From Emmonsiellopsis sp. PD_33 (lineage: Eukaryota > Ascomycota > Eurotiomycetes > Onygenales > Ajellomycetaceae), in the NCBI GenBank assembly GCA_032988165.1, contig JANTQF010000093.1, positions 53,461 through 117,460 of the forward strand: a stretch of 64,000 nucleotides of DNA. Direction: 5' to 3'. The notes below the pieces were generated by a model. That model was not told the DNA's origin. It did no database searches and saw only the letters and a program-made list of their open reading frames with translations. A program made the translations under genes and the position numbers. This document shows positions 24,400 to 36,929 of the stretch, in pieces (positions within the stretch are counted from its first letter, which is position 1; each line of letters starts with the position of its first letter).

Positions 24400-27300
24400 T
24401 CATTGCACAAGATATTTAATCTTTATGCTGTGTTTGAGGTTCTTAGTCTATTTTACTAGTATTTTCTCAAGTTTATATGATTATCATTCTGATGTATTGC
24501 CTTTCATTGCTATAGAGCCTGATGCCAGTGGAGTGCACCCAAAGGGGTTCTCTTCTCAGAGGGTAGATTCTAAATGAGTAATGAATATTATGAGGTGTAT
24601 CTGAAAATACACTGAAAGGTCCAGAAGATAGGTAAGGCTACTAATCTGATGGAAAATTGTGAAGGAACCTACATACTGAGGGGCAAACTTACTATAAGCT
24701 TAGAGTAGAGATGTATCATAGTCTTTACTAATTCAGAGAAGAACTCTATTATCTGTAGTGAAGAATCTTGAGGTATACTTCTTATCATAGTACTTCTTTA
24801 TGAATACTGCTGCTGTGTGGAGTGTCTTATTTGCATTAAAATGGCTGGAGAAGTTCTGAGAATCCTGATTTTGAAAAGCTTGTGCTAGCTAAAGCAGTGA
24901 TTTAAGCTTTTAGCTATATATATACTAGTAGGGGGATATTCTCATTGCTGACACCATGATACTATTAAAGAGTACTTAAAGTAAGAGGACTGAGTCCTCT
25001 CATTACTGTGGATCTTTCAGTACTATAATTATGTGTTGGAGGGTAATTTCATATGTCTGATTTATAATCTCTAATTGACTGTCTACTTGAGGGTGGTAAG
25101 CTATAGTATAGAGAAGTTCTACCTCAAGAAACTTAAAGATTATTACTCAGAATTAACTGAGGAACTTCCTATCTCTATTTGAAATGATATAAGATAATGT
25201 ACCTTAGTCACCTATTATCAGCTACTTAATGAATAGCTTGACTCAGAATTCTACATCTCAATTCTGACATTCTGGGATGAAGGCTGTTCTCTTACTTACT
25301 TTATAAGTAATAATCATACTGGTATTAAATTATCCTTTAAGAAGACTAAGGATAATGTCAATCATAATGATATGGAATAGGAATGGCTCCATAATAATTA
25401 ACTACAGTGTACTATATAGTTTATAGTAGTAGGTAGTGTTCTGGAGGCAGCTAGGGCAGTGGTAGATATATTCTTTAATAAGGTAAGTCTTCTTGTAGAT
25501 GAATAACCCATTTAACTTCTCTATAATCTACTGTAGTTCAAGGTGTGCATCTGAGTATGCAATCTTAATGATGTTGCTAATGAGAGGCTGAGAAATGCAG
25601 AGCTGTGCAGTGTCTCCATAGTTATAATATAGTAGATTATTGTTAGGATTGATGTGGTATAGTAGCTTGAATTGATTTTTCATGGGCAATGCACTGTTTG
25701 CTTTTATGACTTTCAAAATTATAGCTAGTCTTGAGTCTTGCTGATAGACATTCAGAAGTCTTTACTAAAACTATAGAGACATTATAACTACTATAATTAT
25801 ATAATTTACTAGAAATACATCTATGATCTCAGCAGCCAGATCTTCTAGAAGCTCATTCTGATCTATAGGTGTATCTGACTGTAATCAAAATAGAGCATCT
25901 GAAATAATGTGTGTGCAGCCAGGTTTATAAAATATCTATAGATTGAATTGCTGTATATACTGGGCAGCCTAGATGAGCCTCAAGTTAAGCTTGTCTGTAA
26001 ATGAGATGGTCAGTGAGGTCTATCTGATGATCTAAAGTGTGGCTGAATAGTTAGTATATATAATTACTAGAAGTTCTATAGTCTCAATTATATATTACAT
26101 CTTTTTGAGTGTCTAAACCAGACATGTGACCTTTAGCTCTATTAGCTAGTATTAAGTCTCTACTGGCATTAGGATTTTGAAGAGGAACATAATTGATTCT
26201 ACTATTATTAATGAAGGTGGGGTCTCAAAGTCTGAGATCTTTTCATGCTGTATCTTCTTAAAAGGGGCCTATTCTGACTTTATATAGAATATCATTACTC
26301 TAAAGCCTCTCTATTTTGAGGTATTAATGTCAAAGAAGAGGTATCACATGTTGTTATGATGCACCAGAAACAGGCCTTTAGTAAAAACTGCCTGTATATT
26401 CTTAAATGTCTTTTCCTCCTTTTCTATGGGCTTTCTAAGGGGTATTCAGGCAGAGAATTGAATTTTTAATCTATTTTTTACTGGAGTATTCTTGAGGAGC
26501 ATTATTTTTCACACCTACAGGGGCTCTGCATGATAGGTATAGAAAGGTATGTAGTTCCTCAGTCATTCTATTATATTAAGGTAGATCTTTAGATTCTTCA
26601 GATTCTTAGAGAATGTGATTCTAGTCAGTATGGTGATGTGATCCTCTATCAGTGTGAGGCTTAAGAATGAGACCTTATGTCCTAACAGCCTGACTGAGGG
26701 GAAGCTAATGAATGCCTTTTTTGGGTTAATGATAATATTCTTCTTGTGAAACAGAGTGAAGATTTTTCTAAGATGCTTATTATGCTTTTTCATGGTGATA
26801 CTGGCTGCAATCAGGTTGTTAATGTAGTAGTAGACAAACTTTTTGAATTTTTTAAGGAAGAGGTTGATCTTATGCTGTACATATACTGATAAGTTTATAT
26901 ATTCTATTATGATAACTGAAGGAATCTCTTGTCTGTGGTGCAATACAACTAATAGATGTTGTTGATGGTCATGGCAGACTCTCTATTAATAGAAGAAACT
27001 TGTACAATTAAGGATAGTAATATAGTAGTACTCTTTTACAAAGTTGATGATCTCTACCTACTGTGTTATTAGATATATATCAGGCTCAACTATTTTATTC
27101 AGCTTCCTGATGTTGATGATAGGATGGTCTTTTCTCATACTATTTACTTTCTTTTAAACTATAAATACTAGGTATTCTAAGGAGGTGTGGTTTGTTGCCT
27201 ATTCCATACATTCTTGAGTATGTAATTTATTGAATAATTCATCTATAACTTCATGATTCTTCTGACCTAGAGGGTATATTTTAATTTGAATCTGAAGCTT

Positions 27301-27400
27301 ACAATTCTTTAATAGTAAGAAAGAAATTTATATCTACTCATCCTTCAGTAGGTTCATAGCATTGCTGTGGTCTTCCCAGATTTCAAGAAATTCATTGCAG
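24400..27400 (-). pseudogene. Pol remnant of gypsy element 1 (RT, RNase H, integrase)
   Basis: The clearest part is at 26,563-26,943 on the minus strand: residues reading IPSVIIIEYINLSVYVQH, then FKKFVYYYINNLIAASITM, then HLRKIFTLFHKKNIIINPKK, then FPSVRLLGHKVS, the fingers-palm-thumb order of fungal Ty3/gypsy reverse transcriptases. The active-site pair is Asn-Asn instead of Asp-Asp, a G-to-A effect. A segment at 25,528-25,716 (AQLCISQPLISNIIKIAYSD) matches the start of the integrase zinc-binding region. The remaining RNase H and integrase frames are broken by many stops. Confidence 0.8.
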
Positions 27401-27699
27401 ATCTATGTGAAATACTTTGTAGTCTCCTCATCACTATAGATTGTTATATTATTAGGTAGTTTTACTTCTACCCCTGTAGAGTTAACATTAATAGCATGGG
27501 GAGATTCCTCTAGTGATTCTGATATATTCAGATTGTCATTCAGCTCTTATTAAAGCTGCTGTTTAGGGAGGCTGAGAGCTAATAGTTCTGCTATAAGATT
27601 AACTAAATATATACTAGTAATATTATATTCTCTTAGGGTGCCAATGCAGGATCTCTGTGGGATTGTAACCTATTAATCCATGTTGTTGATGATATGAGT

Positions 27700-30540
27700 A
27701 AATAGGAGATTATAATTTATAATTTATATATATGCCTGGAGTGGCAGCATAGCAGGGTTAAAGATATAGTTCCTATCTATAGGTAGATATTCCTCTTTTC
27801 CAAGATAGCATCTAAGGGGAATTTTTGCCTCTGATCTGAGCAGAATGATGACTTTAGCATCTAAATATACTGATTTGATGACTTGATGGTCTTTTCTTAA
27901 TATTACTAAGATTTTAACTTCTATATTCTCATACAACTTTATTTGTAGCATTCTCTTGTCTAGGTCTATAGTGATACCCTCTAGTGCCATGTTGTCTATA
28001 CTAAGCAGCAGGTTAATATAGAGATTATCAATGATGTGTGCTTCTACTAAGATCTAGGCAAGCACTGATGTATGCTCCTTATCTAGTAGAACTACTGACA
28101 ACATGAGTAAAATTATAATCATTTCAGAGGACTCTATAGAGTCTCTAATACCCCTAACTGGTATTTATGAGTATAATAGGTATATTATCTTATCACATTG
28201 CTACTCTAAGAATTTCTTGCTTATAAGGATCATTGTGCAGCCTGAGTCTACATATATTGATAATAGCTTGAAGCTATCTTGATAGAATGCCATGATGGTG
28301 GTATATTTCTAGTTATAAAATGTATATCTATATAGAGTATCTAGGTCAGCTGGTTGCTGAGATACTATAATCTATAATATACAGTTAGAGCTTGCATGAA
28401 AAGCCTGTGGAGTTACTGTGTAGATTTTCAGGTGCTTATATAAATTATTATGTGAATTAAAGGCTTCATCACAGCTGTAGTAGGTAGCTGCCATGGGGTC
28501 CACATGAAATATATCTACCTCTAAGTTATATGTACTATCATTATATGACTGTTCTTGTGGATCATCCATAGACATCTCTACATTATCATAATAAGGGTTG
28601 AACTTTAATTTCTATTCATATGGATTTTTTATGGACTCCTCTGACTCCTTAGAGTCAGCATGAAATGTTACTTGTTTGTGTGGCTACTAATTTCATAGCT
28701 GCCTGCTGAGCTAGGTTGCATTTTTATTAGTAGGTACTAAAAGCTAGAGTTACTGTTTTAGGGCTGGCAGTTTGGAATGATCTTGCTGAGCTTTATCTTG
28801 ATACTCATGTTGATTATATATGTCATGCTGGTTGTAGTAGCTGATGTAGCCATACTAATTGTTATTTCTACTGTAGCTGTCATGATACTATCTGTTAGCA
28901 TAATCCTGAGTCTGATATCTAGGCTAGTACTGGTAAGCAGGCCATTTAAACTGATAGGGGTACAAGTCTCTATCATAGCTGTGGTAATTATTCTGAGGGG
29001 TAAAGTTATCATGATAGGATTTACACTAATTATACATACTATTTGTATATTAATTATTACTTGCAAATTAATCTGTCTAGTTGATCTACTTGTAGTGAAT
29101 AATCTCTGTAAATTCTTTGATAATCATATCCTCTTTTAGCTCATTAATGGTTGCTTGCAGGGCAACATCCAGGTTGTTCTATACATATAGGACTTAGGCA
29201 TACTTGGTATCTTCTTGACTACAGTGTTTAGCAGCTAAGAATACATTTAGAATATAGAAGGTTAAACTGCACTCATCATGAAGATCCTAAAGTGAGTACT
29301 TTATCTTATTAAACTTCTATAATACTTGACTACTCTTAATGTAGAATTACTATTAGAGGATCTTAATCTACTCTTTCACCTCATTATTAGTGATGATAAG
29401 ATCTGTGTGGATGATATCATTAAATTTCTGGTTTCACCAGGATTTCATCTCTCTCTTGAGGTATGAATTCAAGTTCTATCAGATTCTTGCTACATCTCTG
29501 ATTAGAATGACAACCTTAAGCTAGTTAGTGAATGTATGGATATCCTAATAATAGATCTTACTCTCCTTGTTAATAATATTATCACAGCCTCATAATGTTG
29601 GTGTGTTGGGGTAGAAAAAACTGATGTCCTAAGGTTTCCATGGAGTAGTTAAGATTAGTGGTGCAGGTAGAGGCTGCACTGATGACTAAGCTAATACTAG
29701 TAGAGTAGCTATGACTCTGACATGAGAAAGTAATTCCTATAAAGTCTACATCTAGTATAAGATGAAGTCTGTATCATCAGCAGATTCATTAGTATTAGTA
29801 GTGGCTGGGATACTATTTATATTTAACATATTATTTAGCTATCTAATAGATGGTGATTATAAGAGTTGATCTCTATTAGTTGGGGTTACATTTAGAGTCT
29901 CTAGAGACTCTATGAGTGTTAGCTGCAGTGCACTGTGAAATAATATGCTACTTAACATAGAGTTAATCTATAAGAGTAGTTGAGCTGAATGAGGTAAGAT
30001 ATTACCCTTCAAGTATAACTTTAGTCTTAATGGGAGATATACTTATCTTACTAGTAAAATCTCAAAGAATGCCTCTTTCCAGTGGTTAAACATGCAGCTT
30101 TATTTGAAGTAGTCTGTGTGATTATGAAATTCAAAAACTGCTTGATTAAGCAATGAGTAGTTAATAGGCTAGTCTGATGATATCAGTGAGACCACCTGAG
30201 CATCCTTAAAACTTCCATATGAATTGACTCATGAGTATGTACACCCTTGTGATTCTATAGATACTTGCCTGGATTTTGATGGGGGACTTGGGCAGGTAGT
30301 ACACTCTATAATAAAAGTTACTCTTGTAATAGTAGTGTCCTGCAGGAAGTCATGATGAGGGAAATTAGAGTTAAAGTACTCAATTATCTGATGAGCAAGT
30401 TCTATTATTTAGATATGAAAGATCATTCTATGGTTCTCTAGATATAAGGGCTGCTAACATTAATAACTATTATTGGATGAAATAGATCTTTCAAGGGGAA
30501 GAGTCCACAGAAAAGTATGAAAGTAAGAAAGATACTATGC
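27700..30540 (-). pseudogene. Gag-protease remnant of gypsy element 1
   Basis: On the minus strand the gag end is Tyr/Gln/Asn/Arg-rich (YDRDLYPYQFKWPAYQY, then DYANR, HDSYSRNN, YNQHEYQDKAQQDHSK; 29,000-28,760). It is followed by a C2H2-like motif (YYSCDEAFNSHNNLYKHLK, 28,372-28,575) often found ahead of the protease in fungal gypsy elements. Next comes a protease-like beta-rich frame at 27,724-27,990 (ALEGITIDLDKRMLQIKLYE). Gag upstream of 29,100 is strongly degraded and its start cannot be set; about 30,540 is the outer limit. Confidence 0.6.
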
Positions 30541-31255
30541 TCTTTTAGGATAAGAGTAACCAGAAGATGCATGCTAACATAATAGATATATATGCACTAT
30601 ACTCTTTCAGAAAAAGAATCATAGAAAATCTCAGAAAAATGTGAAAGAGCAGAAAGAGAAAAGCACTTTTCAGGGGAAGATAAAAAAGTGGGCAATTTCT
30701 GAGAAATATATGAGGAAATTTATATGGGAGGTTTTGTGTAGTTACTCTACAGGCAAAAGGTGGTCTGAACACAGCACAACAAACTCATATAATAATCTCT
30801 CAGTATGGGGAGGTAACATAGTGAATGAAAGTAAGCAAGTAGAATAGTTATAGCAGGGTAATTCTCATAGAAGTTTTATAGGTAGCCTGGGATTCTTTTA
30901 CTAGGCTCAGCAATCTGGGGCAGATGTCCATAGATTCACTAGGGGATCAAATAGAATAATACATATAGAGAACAATAAAAATACAATTCAATTAGAATTA
31001 TTCATAATGAGGATGAAGCTATTCAGATGCTAGGTATAAAGTGTAGTTTATAAGGAGAATAAGGCCTAAGTAGATATAGCTTTTGAAGAGAAGTTTATAA
31101 AGCAGACAAGACAAGCAGAAGAGATAGAGAAGAGATAGGAACTCATTAAAGAAAATGTAGAAGTAATGAGAGTAGAAAGATATAATAATAACTTGTTGTA
31201 AAGACTGGAGAACTCACAGAGAATCTTACATCTTTTATAATAATATATTATTAAT

Positions 31256-31428
31256 TATAACTTGATGAACTTGAGATAGAAATATTGTGTAGAATAAGGT
31301 TGATTCTCTATGTTTCTAGGCTGCCTATAGCTATTTATATTATAGGGCCTGACTAAGCTATGTAGGTGACTAAGCACCATGGATGTCCCATGATGTGGAC
31401 CATGGTGTGGAGTATGTGCATGTAATAA
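31256..31428 (-). repeat. Ty3/gypsy element 1, 5' LTR
   Basis: This 173-bp partner of 21,268-21,440 is collinear over its whole length. I estimate about 30 differences, almost all A/G or C/T, so divergence is strong and due to transitions. It starts TATAACTTGATGAAC, the TG terminus having become TA, and ends GTAATAA. Confidence 0.8.
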
Positions 31429-31433
31429 TATAT

Positions 31434-32205
31434 AGGTACATAGATTGATCACTACATGGAAATGAGATGGATGAGATCCATCTGACACAAATCACCTTAT
31501 TAAGGAGAAGATTTAATGCACACCTGCATGGCAAGAGATGCTTGATGGGTAGTAGCAAGACTATGTCTGATTGACTGATGAAAAGGCTGATAATAGAAAT
31601 AAAATAAGAGATATACCTTTTTAAGAGTAAATGGTTAATCAGCTCTTACTAATATCAATTATGATTGACTCTGATGTTTGAGTAAAGAAGAACAGAAGGA
31701 TCCCTAACTAAAATAAGAATGCATGCTATACTAAGACACTTATTAATATCCTCTAACTGTGTTTCAGAAAGCTGCATGATGTTCATGGCATGTATGAAGT
31801 GAAGATATATGCAGATTTGAAGCCTAATCTGTTAGATAATAATCTGGATCACCTATGAAAGTGTCATTTCTATTCAGTGGAGATTATATAGTGAGGTGCT
31901 CACCTTATTCTAATATAGCTTAGTAATATGCATGTGAGATCCCTCATCAAATGATTCTATATTAATAATTATATTAACTAGGACTAATACAACAGTTTGT
32001 ATAGTAAAATATGATTAGAAGATGAACTTTGAGCAGCAAATAAGTGATTAACCCAGTTAAAAGCTAGTATCAGAAAGGAAGTGAAGAATGAAGAGAGTAG
32101 CATGAATGAGGAGAATAAGGAGGATGATAACTTAAATAAAGATAATATTTTAAATGAATTGAATGATGATTTAAACAGTAGTTTAATAGATTTAGATGAT
32201 AAATA
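31434..32205 (+). pseudogene. Plavaka-superfamily transposase remnant, C-terminal part
   Basis: The transposase gene continues beyond the gypsy element. Readable pieces are CHFYSVEII (about 31,860), then NNYINWDxYNSLY (about 31,965-32,005), which matches the NNWVDWDxYN-type segment near the end of Plavaka transposases. An acidic Glu/Asn/Asp-rich tail follows (EVKNEESSMNEENKEDDNLN, to about 32,205). The continuation across the insertion site is good evidence that the gypsy element split a formerly single gene. Confidence 0.65.
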
Positions 32206-32230
32206 GTAAGAAGTTATGAGGAGTACATTT

Positions 32231-32412
32231 CTTAACTTAAGCTGGTAGGTAGGAAAGAAACACATTTCTCAGCTTAAACTAGATAGAATAGCCTGACTTA
32301 AGCTAAGAAATATACTTTTCTCAACTAGTATGCAGGCTAAAGTATTATTTAAGTATCCTGCTGACTTAAGCTGAGAAATGTGTTTCTTTCCTGCCTGCCA
32401 GCTTAAGCTAAG
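32231..32412. repeat. Inverted repeat with 47-bp arms
   Basis: Arms at 32,231-32,277 and 32,366-32,412 are reverse complements of each other with three mismatches, all transitions. Each arm contains two AGCTTAA-type palindrome copies separated by a shared core (AGGAAAGAAACACATTTCTC). A further copy with AAGAAATATACT attached lies between the arms and recurs after the right arm. This is the densest cluster of the motif and lies directly after the transposase gene. Confidence 0.75.
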
Positions 32413-35400
32413 AAATATACTATTATTTGAGTTATAATGTGCACTGATATTTATTTAGGCAGGTCAGTAAAAAAAAAATAAGTAGCCACACACTTGGGTT
32501 TGAACCCAGATTATCACCTTAAGGGATGATTGGATCACATAACTTCCATGTTCATATAGACTAGTTGGCTACTAAAGTTAATAAATTCATAAGAATGATT
32601 CTAATAGGTTGATTATGCAAGTATCTATACATCTATTACTATTTAATATTACTTATTTAGATAGCTTATTTTTTGACTAAAACACATTAAATTTTAATAA
32701 TATAATGTGATCCCATTGTGAAATATATTATGAGTTCTATTGAAAAGCTAATGCATGCTAAATACATAGGTTTTAATAGCAGAATTATGTGACTGTGGTA
32801 TGATGATGTGCTTGATTATAGGTGTGACAAAATATATATATAATTTATACCCCCTACTAGTAGCTAATATTTACTACTATCATAGTAATATCACATCAAT
32901 CAGTTTGCACAACACCTACTGGCAGATGACAACTTGAATAAAGTTATAAAAGCTAGCTATAAAAACATACTTTAAGATTATACTAACATCATTATTCTTA
33001 TCAGTATTAAATTGATTACACTGAGAAGGAAGATAACTTTTTACTGTGTAAAATATAACAGCTCAGGGTTTGAACCCAGCTGAGTGCAGCATGAATTTTA
33101 TATTTTATTTAATAATAATAGTATCAACCCTCTACTAGCAGGGCAGTCTAACTTAAACTAAGAGATGTGATTTAAGTCCCCATGCTACATATAGTGAGAT
33201 TAATATTCCTTCAACCTAGACATATCAGGACTGTTAAGTTAAGAAGAGTTGTTGTCTATAGAAAACATCATTAATTATATGATGTACTATAATTATAAGT
33301 CCCAGTGAAAATAAATGAGTTTAAAAGTAGATAATAAGAGATAGAATAAGACTTGAAGGGTCTGCAGATACATTACTATCATATGTTTGCTGCTAATATA
33401 ATCTAACATTTATTATATCTTTAAATGTTACTGCTGTTTTTTGTAGATGTATATAAGTTAAGCATTTATCTCATCCTTACTATGCAATTGAATAGCATGA
33501 TGTCACAGGGCATACTATATGAGTAAATAATACTCAAGGTTAAGGCATTCTTAAAGATTGATAGTGCAGCATATCATGATATATGCATATCATTAGAGAG
33601 AGGGATGGCAAGGTATGGGCTTCTAGATTTAAATTTATGAAGAGAGTAAAGCAAGGAGAAACTACTACTAATGTTCAAGTATGTGTATGAGAGCTACCCT
33701 TGAATATTTCAAAATATCCTATTAGTAGCTAGGGATAATTGCCTGGATGCCATGACCTAGTGGTGCAAGAACAATTAGAGATAATGTGAGTCACAGAGGA
33801 ACAAGAGATTACTTGACAGCACTGTAACTATTAATGAAAGTAATAATTGCATGTCAGTGGATAGCTAATCAGAGGATTGGGATAGCATTATCAACCTTTA
33901 AAGATAAGAGGAGGACTTGAAGGAGAGAGTTTTAATAAGATAATATGCCTAGCAGGTAATGATACACAATCTTAAAATAGATTTAATAGTAATATGTCTG
34001 ATAGATGATTTGATATCAAATATAAATAATAAGAAGACTTAGAAAGGAAATAATTTAAACTGTGTATTATTAAGTCTTCTCTGTAAACTTATTAAAAGAG
34101 AGCTTTCAATAATCTATAATCAGTATAAAATATAATATTTAAGCTTTGATCAGTTTGATCCAGTGCAGATATATAATGAACATTCTTTTCAAATAGTAAT
34201 AAAAGAGATAGATGCTTATAACTGGAAATAATATAAGTTTTATATTACTAGTAAGGTAGAATAAATCATCTCAAAGCTGAGTTTTTGGGTATATATACTG
34301 CAATTTATTGTTGATAGTCACTAGTTGAAGAAGGCTAACTTAGATATACTAATGAAAAGGAATACTTCTATTTACTGCTAATTGATGGATGAGATATTAT
34401 ATGTGATTCTTTATTTATTTTCTTACTTACTTGAATGCAAACTTCACTTTACAGGTAAAGTTTACTAGTACTTCTTACACCTAAATTCTTCTTTTATACC
34501 TACTGTTGCATCTAACTGAACATTAACATCATATAAGAACCTTAAGTGCCAGTAAGTATGAACTCCTTACTCAGCTCTATATATAATACTTGACTTAAGC
34601 TCAGTTCTGGCTTAAGCTGAGAACTCTATACTTGAAATTTACTGACTGAAATATAACAGGCACTTACTACAATAAATTCTTATTTCATGATTATACCATC
34701 CAATCTTATATGAGTCTCAACTATACCCTCATATTCTGTACAGTTCTTAGCTTAAGCTAGAGCTGAGCTTAAGTTAAGTATTATATGCTCAGACATCACT
34801 GCATCAGCTCTAACTTAAGCTAAGAACTATCTATCATAACATACTGAATGCAAGATAATAAGTCTCAAATAAGAGTAAAATAGCTTCATAACACTGAAAA
34901 CACCCTGAAGTGAACACAGCTAATGCCTGAGGAAATAGTTTCCAAGCTGGTTGGAGAATGATAGTATCTTCACCTTCTTGTAGAGAAACTAGTTGTAATT
35001 AAAACATTATAAAAGATTAATTAGTATTATTATCATTAGAGTCTTTTAATGTAAGTCTGAGTTAGTAGGATAGATCTTAGCAACCTAATAAATAAATTAA
35101 TTAGAAATATAATTTATAGTCTATTTAGAGGATGCTAGCATCTTCTCCTCCTCAGCCTAGTTAACAAATTGATTCCCAAAGTAATATCATTAATCTAGGT
35201 CTATTAGAGGTTCAGGTTGATTATTTTGATATATCCTTCTAATATTATATTAGTTTTCATTAATATTTAAATGTTTAGAAATCATCAGCAAGACATCCAT
35301 AAGCATCACAATTAACAGTGAGTAATAGTAGCTTTCTGCCTGCAGATATCTGAGTTCATTAATCATCAATAAAATTATTTAATATAGAGCTTTGAGAGTT

Positions 35401-35575
35401 ATGAGAGTCATAATACTGAGGTTGATGTAGAGGGGTTTCATGAGTTAGAATGATAGACTCATTATAATAATGTAGTAAGTATGATTTATTTTTCTATCTT
35501 TCTCAGCTATGCAATGAATACTAACTACTATAAATTGCTGAGTAGGATCTTTCTGATGATGATTTTAATCTAATT
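32413..35575. other. Non-coding right interior of the DNA transposon
   Basis: I see no coding remnant in about 3.1 kb. Palindromic motif copies lie at 33,149, 34,592, 34,609, 34,746, 34,762 and 34,811, some in inverted pairs. Two GGGTTTGAACCC palindromes lie at 32,496-32,507 and 33,066-33,077. The first sits inside a 93-bp segment with inverted ends AGTAGCCA/TGGCTACT (32,481-32,573) preceded by a run of nine A's. Confidence 0.5.
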
Positions 35576-36360
35576 ATGGAGAGAGATTGGAAGAGATACA
35601 GGACTGATGATGCTCTAACCCCAGGTACCTTCAAGAATGAAATTAATGATTTGAAAAGTGAGGATAGATCAGATCTTGATCTAGCTTCAGAGCCATATTA
35701 TGGAGTTGCAGGTAATAATGTTGTCTGGGACTTGAAATGGATAGAGATCATAAGATAGAGCAAGGCAGATTATTTAGTAACAAATAGAAGGATTTTAAAC
35801 ATAGTAAAGAACCTCTTAATTATATAGCTATTTACTAGGGTTAACTGAGAATATAAGGTTGATGTGCATCTAACATTATGGCCATTAATAGTTGGTAAGA
35901 ACTATATGAATCATCTTATCATAAGTGCTTGGCTATTTACTAGGAATTATGATAATTAGAATAAAAGTAAGTTTGGGTCAGAGCTTGATAATGAAGATAG
36001 TGTACCTAAGATTCTGTCCTCAGAAGAGGTAAGGGAGGTATGTATATAATACCTCAAATTGAAGTTTCCTGATATAAATGGAAGGCTATCTAACATGCAA
36101 TAGATTATTAATGATATAGATACCTAATGAGGCTATTTCAATGCTAAATTTTAGGAGGTGGTAGATGCATACCACTTTACTGAACTGAGTAATCCAAGAA
36201 GATAGATTATACAGTTATTAAGAATAAGAGATGATAACTTTACAGTGATATCTAGGGAAGGAAAGGTATGTATCATACTAGTAGAGCCTGAGATTATGAA
36301 TGCTTGAACTAACTTGATGGTGTATAGAATGTAAAGGGTCATTTTCTATCTAATATTATT
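35576..36360 (+). pseudogene. Unidentified decayed ORF in the right arm of the DNA transposon
   Basis: From the ATG at 35,576 a single frame can be followed for about 260 codons with roughly a dozen TAG, TGA or TAA codons, no frameshift needed and otherwise protein-like content. Segments include RDWKRYRTDDALTPGTFKNE, ASEPYYGVAGNNVVWDLKWI, LTLWPLIVGKNYMNHLIISA and EVVDAYHFTELSNPRR. It begins with a hydrophilic acidic region. I do not recognise the family. Its place in the same orientation as helicase and transposase suggests a third gene of the transposon. Confidence 0.5.
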
Positions 36361-36929
36361 ATATGAGGTATAGTCAAGTATTTCTTTGGCTGGAGAGTAT
36401 TTGAGCTGAGTATTAACACTCTGATGGCAAAGTGGTTTAATTTAATTTTAGCTGAAGTAATAGTAGTGGTGGCAGGTGAGATATACTATATGATAATAGA
36501 ATATGAAGGGATAGGGACATATAAGATATTTAAGGTAGAGACTTTTCAGAGTGAGTATAAGATGTTATTTACTGAATATAATGTTGATTGATGCTAATAT
36601 GTGATGCAGAAGTATACAAATAAATGTACAATATATAGTGTAAATAGAAAAAGCTGTGGAAGATGAAGGTTGTAGAGATCTTATAAAAGAAAGTAATAAA
36701 GATAGTAGGAAGAAAGATAATAGTTAAGGAGGAAGAGACATAGTTTATTGAAAGTACTTTTATTAATTTAATTGAAGATTTTGAGGATATTGAGTAGTAG
36801 TAGTTATTATATTTATAGGTTATAAATATTAATCATATTAATATAATCATGGGTTTACTGTCCTTAGCTTAAGCTGAGAAGAGTGTGGCAATGCAGTATT
36901 AACTATTCTTAGCTTAAGCTGAGAATAGT
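36361..36929. other. Right subterminal region of the DNA transposon
   Basis: No clear coding frame after 36,560. Two near-identical 16-bp palindromes, CTTAGCTTAAGCTGAG, lie at 36,863-36,878 and 36,908-36,923, spaced 45 bp. They are the outermost copies on this side, about 460 bp from the element's inferred right end. Confidence 0.5.

Larger units (their letters stand above)
21268..31428 (-). mobile_element. Ty3/gypsy LTR retrotransposon 1 (minus strand), dead
   Basis: A 10.16-kb element inserted in the Plavaka transposase gene. On the minus strand, from 31,255 downward, the order is gag (to about 28,770), aspartic protease region (about 28,600-27,700), reverse transcriptase (about 27,400-26,500), RNase H, integrase (about 25,700-24,400), an extra sense ORF (23,310-22,650) and the 3' LTR. 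A 5-bp flank ATGTA before 21,268 and ATATA after 31,427/31,428 is compatible with a mutated target-site duplication. The RT active site reads YINN at 26,817-26,828 instead of YVDD, so both catalytic aspartates are lost. An antisense ORF lies at about 21,960-22,290. Confidence 0.85.

Noticed and set aside
27724..27990. Independent 88-aa gene
   Set aside because: It lies in the gag-protease order of gypsy element 1 on the same strand and is part of that polyprotein.
28777..29139. 120-codon plus-strand frame, Ile/Val/Leu-rich
   Set aside because: Mirror of the Tyr/Gln/Asn-rich gag end of gypsy element 1, which is clearly coding on the minus strand.
32481..32573. tRNA gene on the minus strand
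   Set aside because: A paired 7-bp end and a T-loop-like motif exist, but there are four extra bases between T-arm and acceptor, an imperfect T-stem and no convincing anticodon arm.
11466..36923. CRISPR-like array from the repeated palindromes
   Set aside because: Spacing is irregular over 25 kb, there are no uniform spacers, and the host is a eukaryote.
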